The notes beneath the pieces were generated by a model, which ran no database searches, was not told the origin of the DNA, and saw only the letters and a program-made list of their open reading frames with translations. The position numbers were made by a program, and so were the translations under genes. Positions 55,429-64,000 of a stretch of DNA of 64,000 nucleotides are shown in pieces. Source of the DNA: Blepharisma stoltei (lineage: Eukaryota; Ciliophora; Heterotrichea; Heterotrichida; Blepharismidae); assembly GCA_914767885.1 (NCBI GenBank), contig CAJZBQ010000047.1, positions 744,001 to 808,000 of the forward strand, written 5' to 3'. Each line of letters starts with the position of its first letter. Position 1 is the first letter of the stretch.

Positions 55429-58400
55429 TTAAGTTGCTATAATACTATCAATTTTCGTCTGCATTTCTGCAACAAACTCATGATTTTCTCCATATGTGTC
55501 ATTATAGAAGTCTTTCACTTTTGTGTAACTCTGCACTGCATTGATATTATCACCTTTCGCTTCATATGTTTCCCCAAGACAATACAATTCACTTCCATAA
55601 TATTGCTCAAAATCTCGATTGCTATCATAGCATTGCTTATAAATATTTATTGCTTTATTATGGAGTTGAATTGATTTGTCCCAATATTGCAAATCTCTGT
55701 GATCTTTAGCAAGGCAGCTATAAATAAATCCAGTATTAAAATGATTTTCTCCAAATAAAGGAAGCCCTATCTCAAGAGCATCATTATGAGCTTCCATAGC
55801 CTCTTGAATTTTTCTAACAGTTCTATAAGCAGATCCTAATTGGCAGAGATATTGATAAGTTTTCAGATCGTCTCTTCCAAATACTTTTATATTTACATCG
55901 ATAGCTTTTTTATACGCTTCAATAGCTTCATGCATGCTATTTGATTTTTCATAGAGTTCCCCTATACTAGAATAAACCTCACAAAAAGACCCATGAAACT
56001 CACCATAAGCCCTGCGCTTGATTTCAACCGCTTTTTGGAAAGTTTCAAGAGCTTCTGCATCTTTCTCTTGTGCTTTGTATAAAAACGCAAATGCTGTCAA
56101 GCAGAAGTCTCAAGCAGTTTCATCCTTAACTTTTTTATCTTCTAATAACTGTTTGGCTTCTATTAAATAAGACTCAGCTGTACTTAACTCCCCTTTAAAA
56201 ATGTAGTATTGGCCAAGTGCTGCTATAGAATTGGCGATTTCGCCAGGGCTAAATCCTGTAGCTCGTTTGATTTCTAAGGCTTTTTGGGCATATTCTATAG
56301 CTTTATCATTATCATTGCAATCGTAAGAATACATTGAAAAGTTTTGGTAACAAATTCCCATCTGTTCTGTGTTTTCTATTTCCAGGGTTTCAAATATTTC
56401 TAATGACTTATGAAGCCATTCCTTGCTTGCTTTTAAATCTCCTAAAAATTTAAAATCATATCCTACAAAATTATAGTATATTGCGAGAAGGTGTTTATTA
56501 TCTCCTTTAGTCTTTTTAACGACTTCTGCTCCTTCTTCTATAGTTTCTTTACTCCCGAATAAAAATTTCTGTTAAAAATTGAAAGGGTATTTTTTTTAAA
56601 AAAAAAATTATAATTAAAATTTTATATAAAAAATTTAAATTTAATTTTATATAAAAAATTTAAAATTTAATTTTTAAGCGTTATTACAAAAAATAGTTGA
56701 TTCGTCTGAAAACTTTTTAAATAGTATTCTAATTGCACTCATAAATTATGCCAAACTAATTTCATAAAACTTAGTATCGCTAGTTGCTTAAATTGCAACT
56801 TTATCACCTAAATTTGGGAATATTTTCCACATGTGAAATCACAAGGGCTTCTCATTTGGAATCATCTTTTCACATGTAGAAAATATTCCACATTTAGGTG
56901 GTAAAGTTGCAATTTAAGCAACTAACGATATTTTCACCTATAAAAATTTTCCACTAAAAAAAAAACCTCAAAAATAGAAACTTTATCAATATTTCGTTCA
57001 AATTTAGAGGGAGTTAGATTTTTTTAGGTTATTTATTCGTTTGTAAAGGTAGGCTAGATGCCTATAAAGCTCTATAAGACTCTCATCAAAAACTTTTAAA
57101 GTTTGCAAAGCATGGATAGCACGCTCAAAGGCGTCTATAGACTCATTCACCATTCCAAGTTTTAAATATATAAATGCCATATTTCTGTCTATTCCAGCAA
57201 GTTCATTTGATATTGGCCCAAATGATCGCTCAATTATTTTTCTAGATGTACATAAGCAATCAATTGACTCATTAACTTTATTTTTTAAAGCGAGTGCCTC
57301 GCCGCGCACCTGGAAATACAAACCTACCTGCGCATCATTACTATTAATATTTTTTTGCATGTAAGGTAAAGCTAGATCTAACTCTCCCCCATATTTAAAC
57401 AGCGACACTCCTTTGCTTTACTGAAAGTGATATAAATAGAAAAGCAATTATATTAAAGTTGGCAAATATTTTGTTAAACGGAGTAAGCATTCATTATATT
57501 TTTCATCGTCTTTATTAAGCTTATGAGCCACTGATAAATAATTTAGGGCTATAGCAATTTCCTTACTATTATCTCCTTGCATTTCTTTGGCTAATTGTAA
57601 TAATTTTTTAAAAATTTTGAGAGCTTTCTCTGCATCTTTTATCTCTAGATATAGCACAAAGCCTCATTTAGATCTCTGAGGACAATTAATTTTAAATAAA
57701 TTTTTATAATTTTAAATTAAGGTAAAATCTGAAAAGTCAATTTTAGAATTGACAAATAGGATGTATATAATGACATTTTTAAAATGAATTTTGACTTTTT
57801 AGCTTTTTATTGGAATTTTAAACTAAGATTTTCTTTGAATGGCATTTTTCTTAAAAATCTATAGGGGAGAACTCGCTATACATAAAACCTAGACCTATGT
57901 ATCTAGTTTTAAGGTTATCGAGATCTCTTTGTTGCTGTTTTTCAATTATTTTTATAGCGTTTTCAAAATATGTTGTTGCTATTATTGAGTCTCCCATTAA
58001 ATTAAGTTAATATAGAGAAGTTTCCGGTAGCATCTGCGGATTACTTGCTTCGTTAGGCTGTCTATCGCTGCCCCGACAGGGGTTAACTTTTCTCCGCCTT
58101 ACGGAGAGTGAAGCGGGGTGGGTCATCGTGTCATATGCCAGACGAGGTTGCTTGAACAAAATTCCAAAAATTGGAATTTCTGGCTGACTGCCAGCAAAAT
58201 TAAAAGCTTGCACCCCAGGGAGTAAACTCCTGGTTTCACGATCCTGAGTTGCCCATAGGCCAAAATGGTTTCACGTTCCAACTCTCCCATGAGGTAAATC
58301 CAGCCCATGAAAATGAACTAAGGCTAGACCCTAAACATATTAAGATTAGTTACCTAGCATACTGGGCTTGCAAAGCCTTGCCGATATAATTAAAATATGT

Positions 58401-58713
58401 GCTCGAAGCTTCATAGCCAGACTGAGACACTATATTTTAATTATGGGTCTCCCATGCCTATAAAGGCATTTCCAAGCTGATCATAGAGGCTTATTAGGCT
58501 TAAGCTATTATCTCCTTGCTCTTTCTCTAGCTGGGCTACTCTTACTTGAAGTGATTCAATAGTATTGGATTGCGAAACAAAAAATCTTATTGGTCGAAAA
58601 GAGAGCATTCTCGCTTGACAAGACAGAAAGGACAAAGATTTGGTATGATGAGAAGCACTACAATTGAGCCTGGAAGCTGCTCTTCCAAGTCTTCACAGCG
58701 ACCTTAAGACCAT
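55429..58713 (-). CDS. TPR protein, paralogue 2, with several inserts and two unresolved stop codons
   Basis: Starts MVLRSLWRLGRAASRLNCSA at 58713, matching paralogue 1, and ends TAA 55429 after many TPRs (EALETFQKAVEIKRRAYGEF; EAIEAYKKAIDVNIKVFGRD). Removed: retroposon-like 57998-58446 (9-bp repeat), IES 57650-57878 and IES 56560-57024. The last join (RINN|LFGSKETIEEGAEVV) gives exactly the length of paralogue 1. All parts are then in one frame (711 codons), but UAA at 57448-57450 and another about 27 bp further on remain. Either one more IES is present (for example between TTAA sites near 57520 and 57395), or these are two genes, or the copy is damaged. Confidence 0.6.
56560..57024. mobile_element. 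IES (465 bp) containing a nested palindrome
   Basis: TA pointers at 56560 and 57025. Inside, 56775-56930 is a hairpin with arms of about 65-70 bp (TATCGCTAGTTGCTTAAATT and its inverse), probably a younger MITE inserted in an older IES. Confidence 0.8.
57650..57878. mobile_element. IES (229 bp) in TPR paralogue 2
   Basis: The repeat ata (with TA) lies at both edges (57649-57651, 57878-57880). Minus-strand ends start TATAGCGAG and inverse TAGCACAAAG. Excision gives YIGLGFMYLEIKDAEKALK. Confidence 0.7.
57998..58446 (-). mobile_element. Retroposon-like insert with 9-bp target duplication
   Basis: The repeat gtctcccat lies at 57989-57997 and 58447-58455. 449 bp, GC-rich, with hairpin-prone blocks (CTTTTCTCCGCC...GGAGAG; CAGGGAGTAAACTCCTG). 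Removing it plus one repeat gives AFIGMGDSIIATTYFENAIK in frame. Confidence 0.8.
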
Positions 58714-59779
58714 TTTCTTATTAAACTGTGTGAACAGAGATTTTTAATTTATGCAATTAAATGCAGTGTAATTAATTAAATATAAGTTTAATAGTTAGCT
58801 AATAAATTCATGAGACATTAGGCAGTTGAAGTATTTGAATTTATTTCAGTTATTGAAGAGTGAAAATTTTCTTTGATTCAGAAATGATCAGATAAACTGC
58901 ATGCCCTTAATTTAAAATGTATCATAACTAATACTTATTCATATTAATTTCGAAATAACTTTTTAAGTGCTTAGTGTCTAAAGTTCCTCTTAATATAGGA
59001 GACTTTTAAATTCTTGAAAATATTTTATTTACAAAAATTAGAAATAGCACTAAATATAGATTTTGTGAAGATCCATTTTCATATCAAAATGAGAAAATTA
59101 AGACCTAAATGCTTAATTGAGAGGGATATGCTAACACTCAGGCTTTCAAATTAGCTTAATGAAAATACTCGTGGAATTTTGAGTATGCTCGTAAAGGTTT
59201 AAATGCTGAAATAAATTTAATTTAATTGTCATTTAATTGTATTTATAAGGCTTGGCTCAGAAATAAAATATAAAAAGACATTTAAATATTTTGATATTTT
59301 TGTTGCATAAGCTTACAATACTAACTAACTATTTTATATATCTGCGATATAAGTTTCATATGAAGTGCAATGCTGAAACATTTGTTTTCAATACTAAATA
59401 ATTTTCTGCATACTAAAATATATGAACAAAAGTCTGCCATATCCACCTATAGGCATATCCCTTAGATAGCCCGATATGGGCGAGGGATAGAGGCCAAAAC
59501 ATCCCATTTAGTCTGGCCAACTCGGGCTGGTCGAATCAAGTGGAAGGAGCTCATTCGCCACTTACCACTTGGTTGGACCAACCTGAGACGGCCGGACCAA
59601 GTGGAAAGTTTTGGCCTCTTTCCCTCGCCTATATCGGGCTATCTTAGGGATATGCCTATATTTATAAAAGCAAAGCTATTTTTAAAATGTCTGCATAATA
59701 ATTATTAAAATTTTGAAATTCCTTTATAAAATTTTATAGCTTAATATAATTATCAAAATATCTAAATAATAAATATTTA
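58714..59779. other. 1.07-kb gap holding a palindromic element
   Basis: AT-rich apart from the palindrome at 59448-59660, listed separately. No gene was recognised. It includes the upstream regions of TPR paralogue 2 and of phosphoglycerate mutase. Confidence 0.5.
59448..59660. mobile_element. Palindromic MITE/IES (213 bp) with about 47-bp inverted repeats
   Basis: The ends are TATAGGCATATCCC and its inverse; the arms continue through AGATAGCCCGATAT and GAGGCCAAAAC. The centre has further inverse pieces around CAAGTGGAA and GGTTGGACCAACC. TA-flanked. It is much richer in GC than its surroundings. Confidence 0.85.
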
Positions 59780-60532
59780 ATGGCCACCTATCGTTTAGTT
59801 CTTGTTCGTCATGGAGAATCGACCTGGAACAAAGAAAATCGCTTTACAGGTTGGACTGATGTTCCACTGACTCAACATGGAATAGACGAAGCTAGAGAAG
59901 GTGGTGAAATGCTCAGACGCCAAGGTTTAACCTTTGACGTCGTTCATACTTCAGTGCTTAAAAGAGCAATCCAAACAATGAACATTGCCCTTTCAGAAAT
60001 CGACCAAGAGTACTTACCAGTCCATAAGCATTGGAGATTAAATGAAAGACACTATGGAGGACTGCAAGGACTCAATAAATCAGAGACTGCAGCTCTGCAC
60101 GGAGAAGAACAAGTCTTGATATGGAGAAGATCTTATGATATCCCACCTCCAAGTCTTGAAGAAAGCGATGAAAGACACCCAGGTAACGATAAAAGATATG
60201 GAAAGCTTCCTAAAGATTGTTTACCAAGAACTGAGTGCTTAAAAGACTGTATTCAAAGAGTGCTTCCTTACTGGTATGACGCAATTGCCCCAGATATTTT
60301 AAGTGGGAAAAATGTATTGATTGTAGCCCACGGAAACTCTTTAAGGGGCTTAGTGAAGCATTTAGATAATATGAGCGAAGAGGATATTTTGAAATTAAAC
60401 ATACCAACTGGGATCCCACTGGTCTATGAATTAAATGAAAGACTGCAGCCTATCAGGCACTACTATTTAGCTGACGAAGAAGAAGTTAGAAGAAGAATCG
60501 AAGCAGTCGCTAACCAAGGAAAAGCTAAGTAA
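59780..60532 (+). CDS. PGAM: 2,3-bisphosphoglycerate-dependent phosphoglycerate mutase
   Basis: 250 residues, intact. It interconverts 3- and 2-phosphoglycerate in glycolysis. Family landmarks: [20 protein letters not shown] (catalytic His in RHGE), [15 protein letters not shown], and [20 protein letters not shown] (second His). The length equals bacterial GpmA/animal PGAM. ATG 59780 is the only sensible start. No intron or IES, although a palindromic element lies about 120 bp upstream. Together with GPI it is the second glycolytic enzyme in the window. Confidence 0.96.
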   Translation: MATYRLVLVRHGESTWNKENRFTGWTDVPLTQHGIDEAREGGEMLRRQGLTFDVVHTSVLKRAIQTMNIALSEIDQEYLPVHKHWRLNERHYGGLQGLNKSETAALHGEEQVLIWRRSYDIPPPSLEESDERHPGNDKRYGKLPKDCLPRTECLKDCIQRVLPYWYDAIAPDILSGKNVLIVAHGNSLRGLVKHLDNMSEEDILKLNIPTGIPLVYELNERLQPIRHYYLADEEEVRRRIEAVANQGKAK

Positions 60533-60555
60533 ATTAATTAGAAAATAATTAAAAT

Positions 60556-61764
60556 ATGCTAAAATTTACAAGAAGATGATTATTCTTTTCTAAAAGGCGG
60601 CCGACGATCCATGAAAGTGTGATTGGTCGCTCTCGTTTTCCCACACCAGAAGAAAGTGTTGAGTATCTTAAGGCGCGAGATAAAGACCAAGTTTATGACT
60701 ATTTCGAAATGAAAAAAGCAGGAAGACTTGCCCCATCTGCCTATGACATGGAAAAAGAAGAAAAAGAAAATGAAAAAGAAGCGAAAAGGGAGAAAAAAGA
60801 ATATATACAAGAGCTGCAAAAGAAAGGAATGAAAATCGAGTATCATAGCTCCACAGATGAAGAAAAAGAGATAGAGGAGCTAATTAATAAAGATTATAAA
60901 GAAGGCTACAATGTGGAAGGAGAAGATGTTTATGGGAAAAAGGCGTATAATGATCCATTTGATAAAGAGCTGTTTGGGCCTAAGAAGTGAGATGAATATG
61001 TAAAAAAGAAAAAAGAGTTCGAGCCAATTAAACCTTCAGAGTGAATTGAAAATGTCAAGCCAGAATGGGAAGAACATATTGCCAGTTGGAATTTGGGGAG
61101 TGGAGAAGGAAATTTCAATGAAAATCAAGATGTATTAGAGAAATTAGAAAAAATGGCTGATGAAAAATTAAAAACTCAGAGAGAAAATTGTTCAGTTATC
61201 AGTGGAAATGCAGAAAAAAGCCAAAATATCGATGTATTAGGTGAACTAGAAAAAATGGCTGATTCAAAGAAAACATTTCATGACCAAAAATTGGGAAAAG
61301 ACGCAGAAAATGATACTAGCCTTGATATTGAAGACTTACAGAATATTGCAGCAGATCCAAAACAGAAAATATTTGAATTTGCAGCACTGTGGCTAAAAGA
61401 CGTAGAAGAGATGCATAAAAAATTGCCAAAAAATGAGCAAAATCAAGTGCCTAATCTTGGATCATTTCTTGATATAGCAAGCTCTAATCAATTTTTCAAA
61501 AAGAAATTTATGATATCAGATGAAGATCTTTATAAAAAAGAAGCAGAAGAATTAGATGAAGACGAGGATGAGTTTGAAAATAAATATAAAGAAGAAGAAG
61601 ATAAACAGAAAGAGAAAGATGAAGATAAACAGAAAGAGAAAGAGAAAGATGATGATAAACAGAAAGAGAAAAAGAAAAAGAAAGATGCAGGCAAAGAGAA
61701 AGAGAAAGGTGAGCCAGTAGAAATTCTTCCTTTAAGAAAGAGTAAACCAAAAAGTAAAAAATAA
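60556..61764 (+). CDS. K/E-rich protein with mitochondrial-type N-terminus (402 aa)
   Basis: Start at 60556 (MLKFTRRWLFFSKRRPTIHE), which resembles a mitochondrial presequence; it is followed by SVIGRSRFPTPEESVEYLKA and a charged helical body. Trp residues at 60597 and near 60988 and 61042 come from UGA. The middle carries a repeat, VLEKLEKMAD and VLGELEKMAD. The C-terminus is low-complexity (DKQKEKDEDKQKEKEKDDDK). The first half could be a mitoribosomal or assembly factor; no family is certain. It follows the phosphoglycerate mutase gene by only about 25 bp on the same strand. Confidence 0.7.
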
Positions 61765-62104
61765 TTAATTAAAATTTAAAATCTTTCAATTATAAACGCT
61801 ATTGGCAATGCTAAAATATTGATTTTATAAGTTTTGCTTATTTTTCACTAATCAAGGCAAAATTGCTCAACTTATTATTTGAGAAGAATTATATTTCTGG
61901 TGTGTTTCTATGAGATTTTTATATAAGAAAACAAAGCATTGGTTTCTGCCCTGGCTGCTCAATTCTTTGTTGCGACATTGTAATATATGATAAACCTAAT
62001 AATAAATAGGAATAGAATTTACTTTGAAATTAAGCCAATTTATAAAATGGAACAGTCCTTGGATAAAGAAATCACTAATGTTAATATTTCTTTTTAAAGG
62101 ACCA

Positions 62105-62340
62105 CAATAGAAATGTCAGTTAGGGGCAGGACTCAGGTCCTCCATCCTAGCTCAGTGAGAGAAGCCTATAACTTCTTAAGAGTCTCGACTCAAGAGAATG
62201 GGCCTACACTGAGTCTGGTGTAGATCAGAGAGGTCCTAAGGGGTTGAGGGACAGAACTAGGTTAACGGTAAGTCAGACACACCTATTTTTATCAAGAGCT
62301 GTGATTCAAGCTAAGGTCAGGAAGTATGTGAATTGAAGAG
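62105..62340 (+). repeat. tRNA-like GC-rich block, possible SINE head
   Basis: Contains TAGCTCAGTGAGAG, a good pol III A-box, a small stem-loop GAAG-CCTATAA-CTTC at the anticodon position, and a weak B-box-like GTCTCGACTC, flanked by CCAT/ATGG. It is not a working tRNA. A tRNA-derived SINE head fits best; no target duplication was found. Confidence 0.45.
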
Positions 62341-62591
62341 CTATCTAAAACTTAAACTTCTTAAAGGTTTGAATAATCCTTGCACAAGCATGACTAATAA
62401 AATTTATTAATTTGACAAAAATAATCAGGATAAAGATAAATCACTTAAATTTTAATGACTTCAAATTTCATTTCTGATTATAACAAATCAAAAAATTTGA
62501 ATAGAAAATTCTAGTTTTAAAAACTTTCAAACTCTTTAAAAATATAAATTTATAATTCTTGAATATAATTAGATAGCATTTTTTTTAAATA

Positions 62592-62678
62592 TATAGTCAA
62601 GTAGGATGATTAGCACGGGGGTTTTTTGGCTTGCCGGCAAGCCAAAAAAAACCGTACTAGTCATCCTACTTGACTATA
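62592..62678. repeat. Near-perfect 87-bp hairpin
   Basis: The arms TATAGTCAAGTAGGATGA and TCATCCTACTTGACTATA continue inward through GCACGG/CCGTAC and TTTTTTGGCTTGCC/GGCAAGCCAAAAAA. TA-flanked. It could be a minimal IES or a cruciform-forming MITE. Confidence 0.8.
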
Positions 62679-63041
62679 TAAATAAAAGTCTGATGGATTA
62701 TAAAAATTATCATGATAATAAACTTCATTATAATTGCATTTTAATCAATCATAAATTATATTTATTAGATAGGCTGAAAGCACTAGTTTTTAAAAAGCCC
62801 TTGATGACCGAAAATTGGCTATTTAAATCTCTAAGAATAATTAATATTTTTGTATTCTCTTTGTAGTAGCTAGCTTTTTTATATTTAAAGTGGCTGAAGT
62901 ATGACCTGGAATATTTATAATATATGATTAAAGAGTCAGGCAACAAGAAAATGTATAAAATATCAAACAATCTTTGCAGAAAAAATTTATATAAATTATT
63001 CAGCAATTCTCAATATGTCCATTAAGCCAATTCTTTTATTC

Positions 63042-63105
63042 TCACTCCCCCCCCCTTTAAATTGAAACAAAAAATTTTGTTTCAATTTAAAAGGGGGGGG
63101 GGGAG
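63042..63105. mobile_element. Solo hairpin end of the CTTTAAATTG MITE family, flanked by TCA
   Basis: CTCCCCCCCCCTTTAAATTG and its inverse form a 61-bp hairpin. TCA lies on both sides (63042-63044, 63106-63108). It looks like the hairpin end of the element at 11214, without the rest. Confidence 0.7.
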
Positions 63106-63681
63106 TCATATATTTATAATTTTTATACTTATGCCCTTCTTGGCTAACAAGATTTTTGCTCATGTGGAGACTATCTTTTTTTTATATAAAAATTTTATAT
63201 TATAGAAAATATTATACAGATTTAAAAAATTGTTGATATTTGAAAAGAAAAATTTATGTTTATGATTCCAGCTGTTTAAAAATTAAAAAAATTTAGCTGG
63301 ATAATAATCATTAATTATATATAAATTTCTATTTGTTAATTAATGTTTAGCATAGGAACAATTTTGCAATTCTTTGGTCGCTAAACAAGAAGAGAAGTTA
63401 GAAAAAAAAAGTTAAAAAATAGCAGTAAATATTTATGATAATGGAATATTATATTAAGTAGACGAATTTCAAATTAAAATTTATTTTTAAGTAATTAACA
63501 AGTGCAGTTCAAAATTTATAAGATCATACATAATGTTCCAATAGTCTCAGAGGTAATCTCAGTTCAGATTTTTCTTGCACATTTTACTGTATATTAAATT
63601 AATATGGAAATCCTTGTCCTTATTCATTAGTCATACTAGTTACACTTTTGTTATAAATAAAGCTATTAGTAAAAATTTTTA

Positions 63682-64000
63682 TTAATCCTTCAATGGATTG
63701 CTGTATAAAATATCACTAGGTAACTGTACTAAACCTGAAGGGCCTGATATGAGTGGCAAGAAAACTTCCTGAAACTCGGTTTTTACATCAGGAATTGCTT
63801 GCCTATGCTCAAGTAAAGCAGGGTACAACCTTAAGCAATGAGAAAGTTTTAAGTAATACCTTCCTGTTAAATTTTCTTCCATCCTTGATGCATAACACTT
63901 TATCGCGACGTGTATCCTTTTATGGGCTGAAAGTTGACTTCCTTGCCTAAACTTCATCCCACAGCCAGGCTCTTTACATACATACGGTTTTTCACCCGAA
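63682..64000 (-). CDS. C2H2 zinc-finger protein, 5' end outside the window
   Basis: The frame is open from the window edge to TAA at 63682. The first visible residues SGEKPYVCKEPGCGMKFRQG are a classical C2H2 linker (GEKPY) and finger (C-x4-C ... H-x3-H in LSAHKRIH). The linker implies at least one more finger upstream. After it comes a Leu/Pro-rich tail of about 75 residues (YPALLEHRQAIPDVKTEFQE). Probably a sequence-specific DNA-binding protein. No insert in the visible part. Confidence 0.82.
   Translation of the reverse strand, partial: SGEKPYVCKEPGCGMKFRQGSQLSAHKRIHVAIKCYASRMEENLTGRYYLKLSHCLRLYPALLEHRQAIPDVKTEFQEVFLPLISGPSGLVQLPSDILYSNPLKD

Larger units (their letters stand above)
61765..63681. 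other. 1.9-kb gene-free region with several repeat elements
   Basis: AT-rich DNA with a GC-rich, tRNA-like block (about 62105-62340), a hairpin (62592-62678) and a MITE-end hairpin (63042-63105), each listed separately. No protein gene was recognised. Confidence 0.55.

Noticed and set aside
62105-62340. Functional tRNA gene
   Set aside because: The acceptor and T arm do not pair properly and the B-box is poor; a derived repeat is more likely.
1-64000. CRISPR arrays, bacterial operons or ribosome-binding sites
   Set aside because: The genes are eukaryotic with spliceosomal introns; no regularly spaced repeats were seen.

Overview
The window looks like germline (micronuclear) DNA of a heterotrich ciliate, most likely Blepharisma. 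UGA is read as tryptophan in many frames, while UAA and UAG end genes. The spliceosomal introns are only 15-16 nt (nine found, eight of exactly 15 nt). Intergenic DNA is short and very AT-rich. Most strikingly, conserved genes are interrupted by inserts whose exact removal restores the reading frame, as expected of internal eliminated sequences (IESs) that are cut out when the somatic nucleus forms. The species is inferred from genetic code and intron length; no rRNA or telomere was seen.

Layout. 1-6.6 kb: tail of RPL4, a secreted protein, a basic unknown, a 7TM receptor, and an LRRC45-like centrosomal/basal-body protein carrying a large compound insertion. 7.5-19 kb: tail-anchored TPR protein, vacuolar sorting receptor, mitochondrial RAP-domain protein, proteasome ATPase RPT1, ribosomal protein RPS6. 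19-34 kb: unknowns, P4-ATPase, Rh/ammonium channel, glucose-6-phosphate isomerase, Kish (72 aa), malectin-like protein, TORC2 subunit SIN1. 36-46 kb: KA1-type kinase, coiled-coil proteins, RIB43A-like protein, MYST acetyltransferase, Cys-rich coiled-coil protein, tRNA-Ala(UGC). 46-64 kb: MFS transporter, an unknown protein, two tandem paralogous TPR proteins, phosphoglycerate mutase, a K/E-rich protein, and a C2H2 zinc-finger gene cut by the window end.

Three layers of inserts lie on the genes. (1) About 17 short to medium IESs within genes, mostly flanked by TA; several are palindromic or belong to MITE families with one shared end architecture (two direct copies of the terminal motif at one end, a hairpin of two copies at the other). 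(2) About eight GC-rich, retroposon-like inserts of 350-740 bp, plus a 1,043-bp insert in RPT1. These are flanked by 8-19 bp direct repeats instead of TA and sit inside coding exons; deleting the insert plus one repeat restores every frame exactly. (3) Remains of a pogo/Tigger-like DDE transposase, whose best reading crosses many UAA/UAG codons.

The genes are ordinary housekeeping, trafficking, signalling and cilium genes with no operon logic. The interest lies in how so many inserts, including non-TA retroposons, could be removed precisely from essential genes. All joins below were made by eye using frame, protein continuity and flanking repeats; no somatic sequence was available to confirm them.
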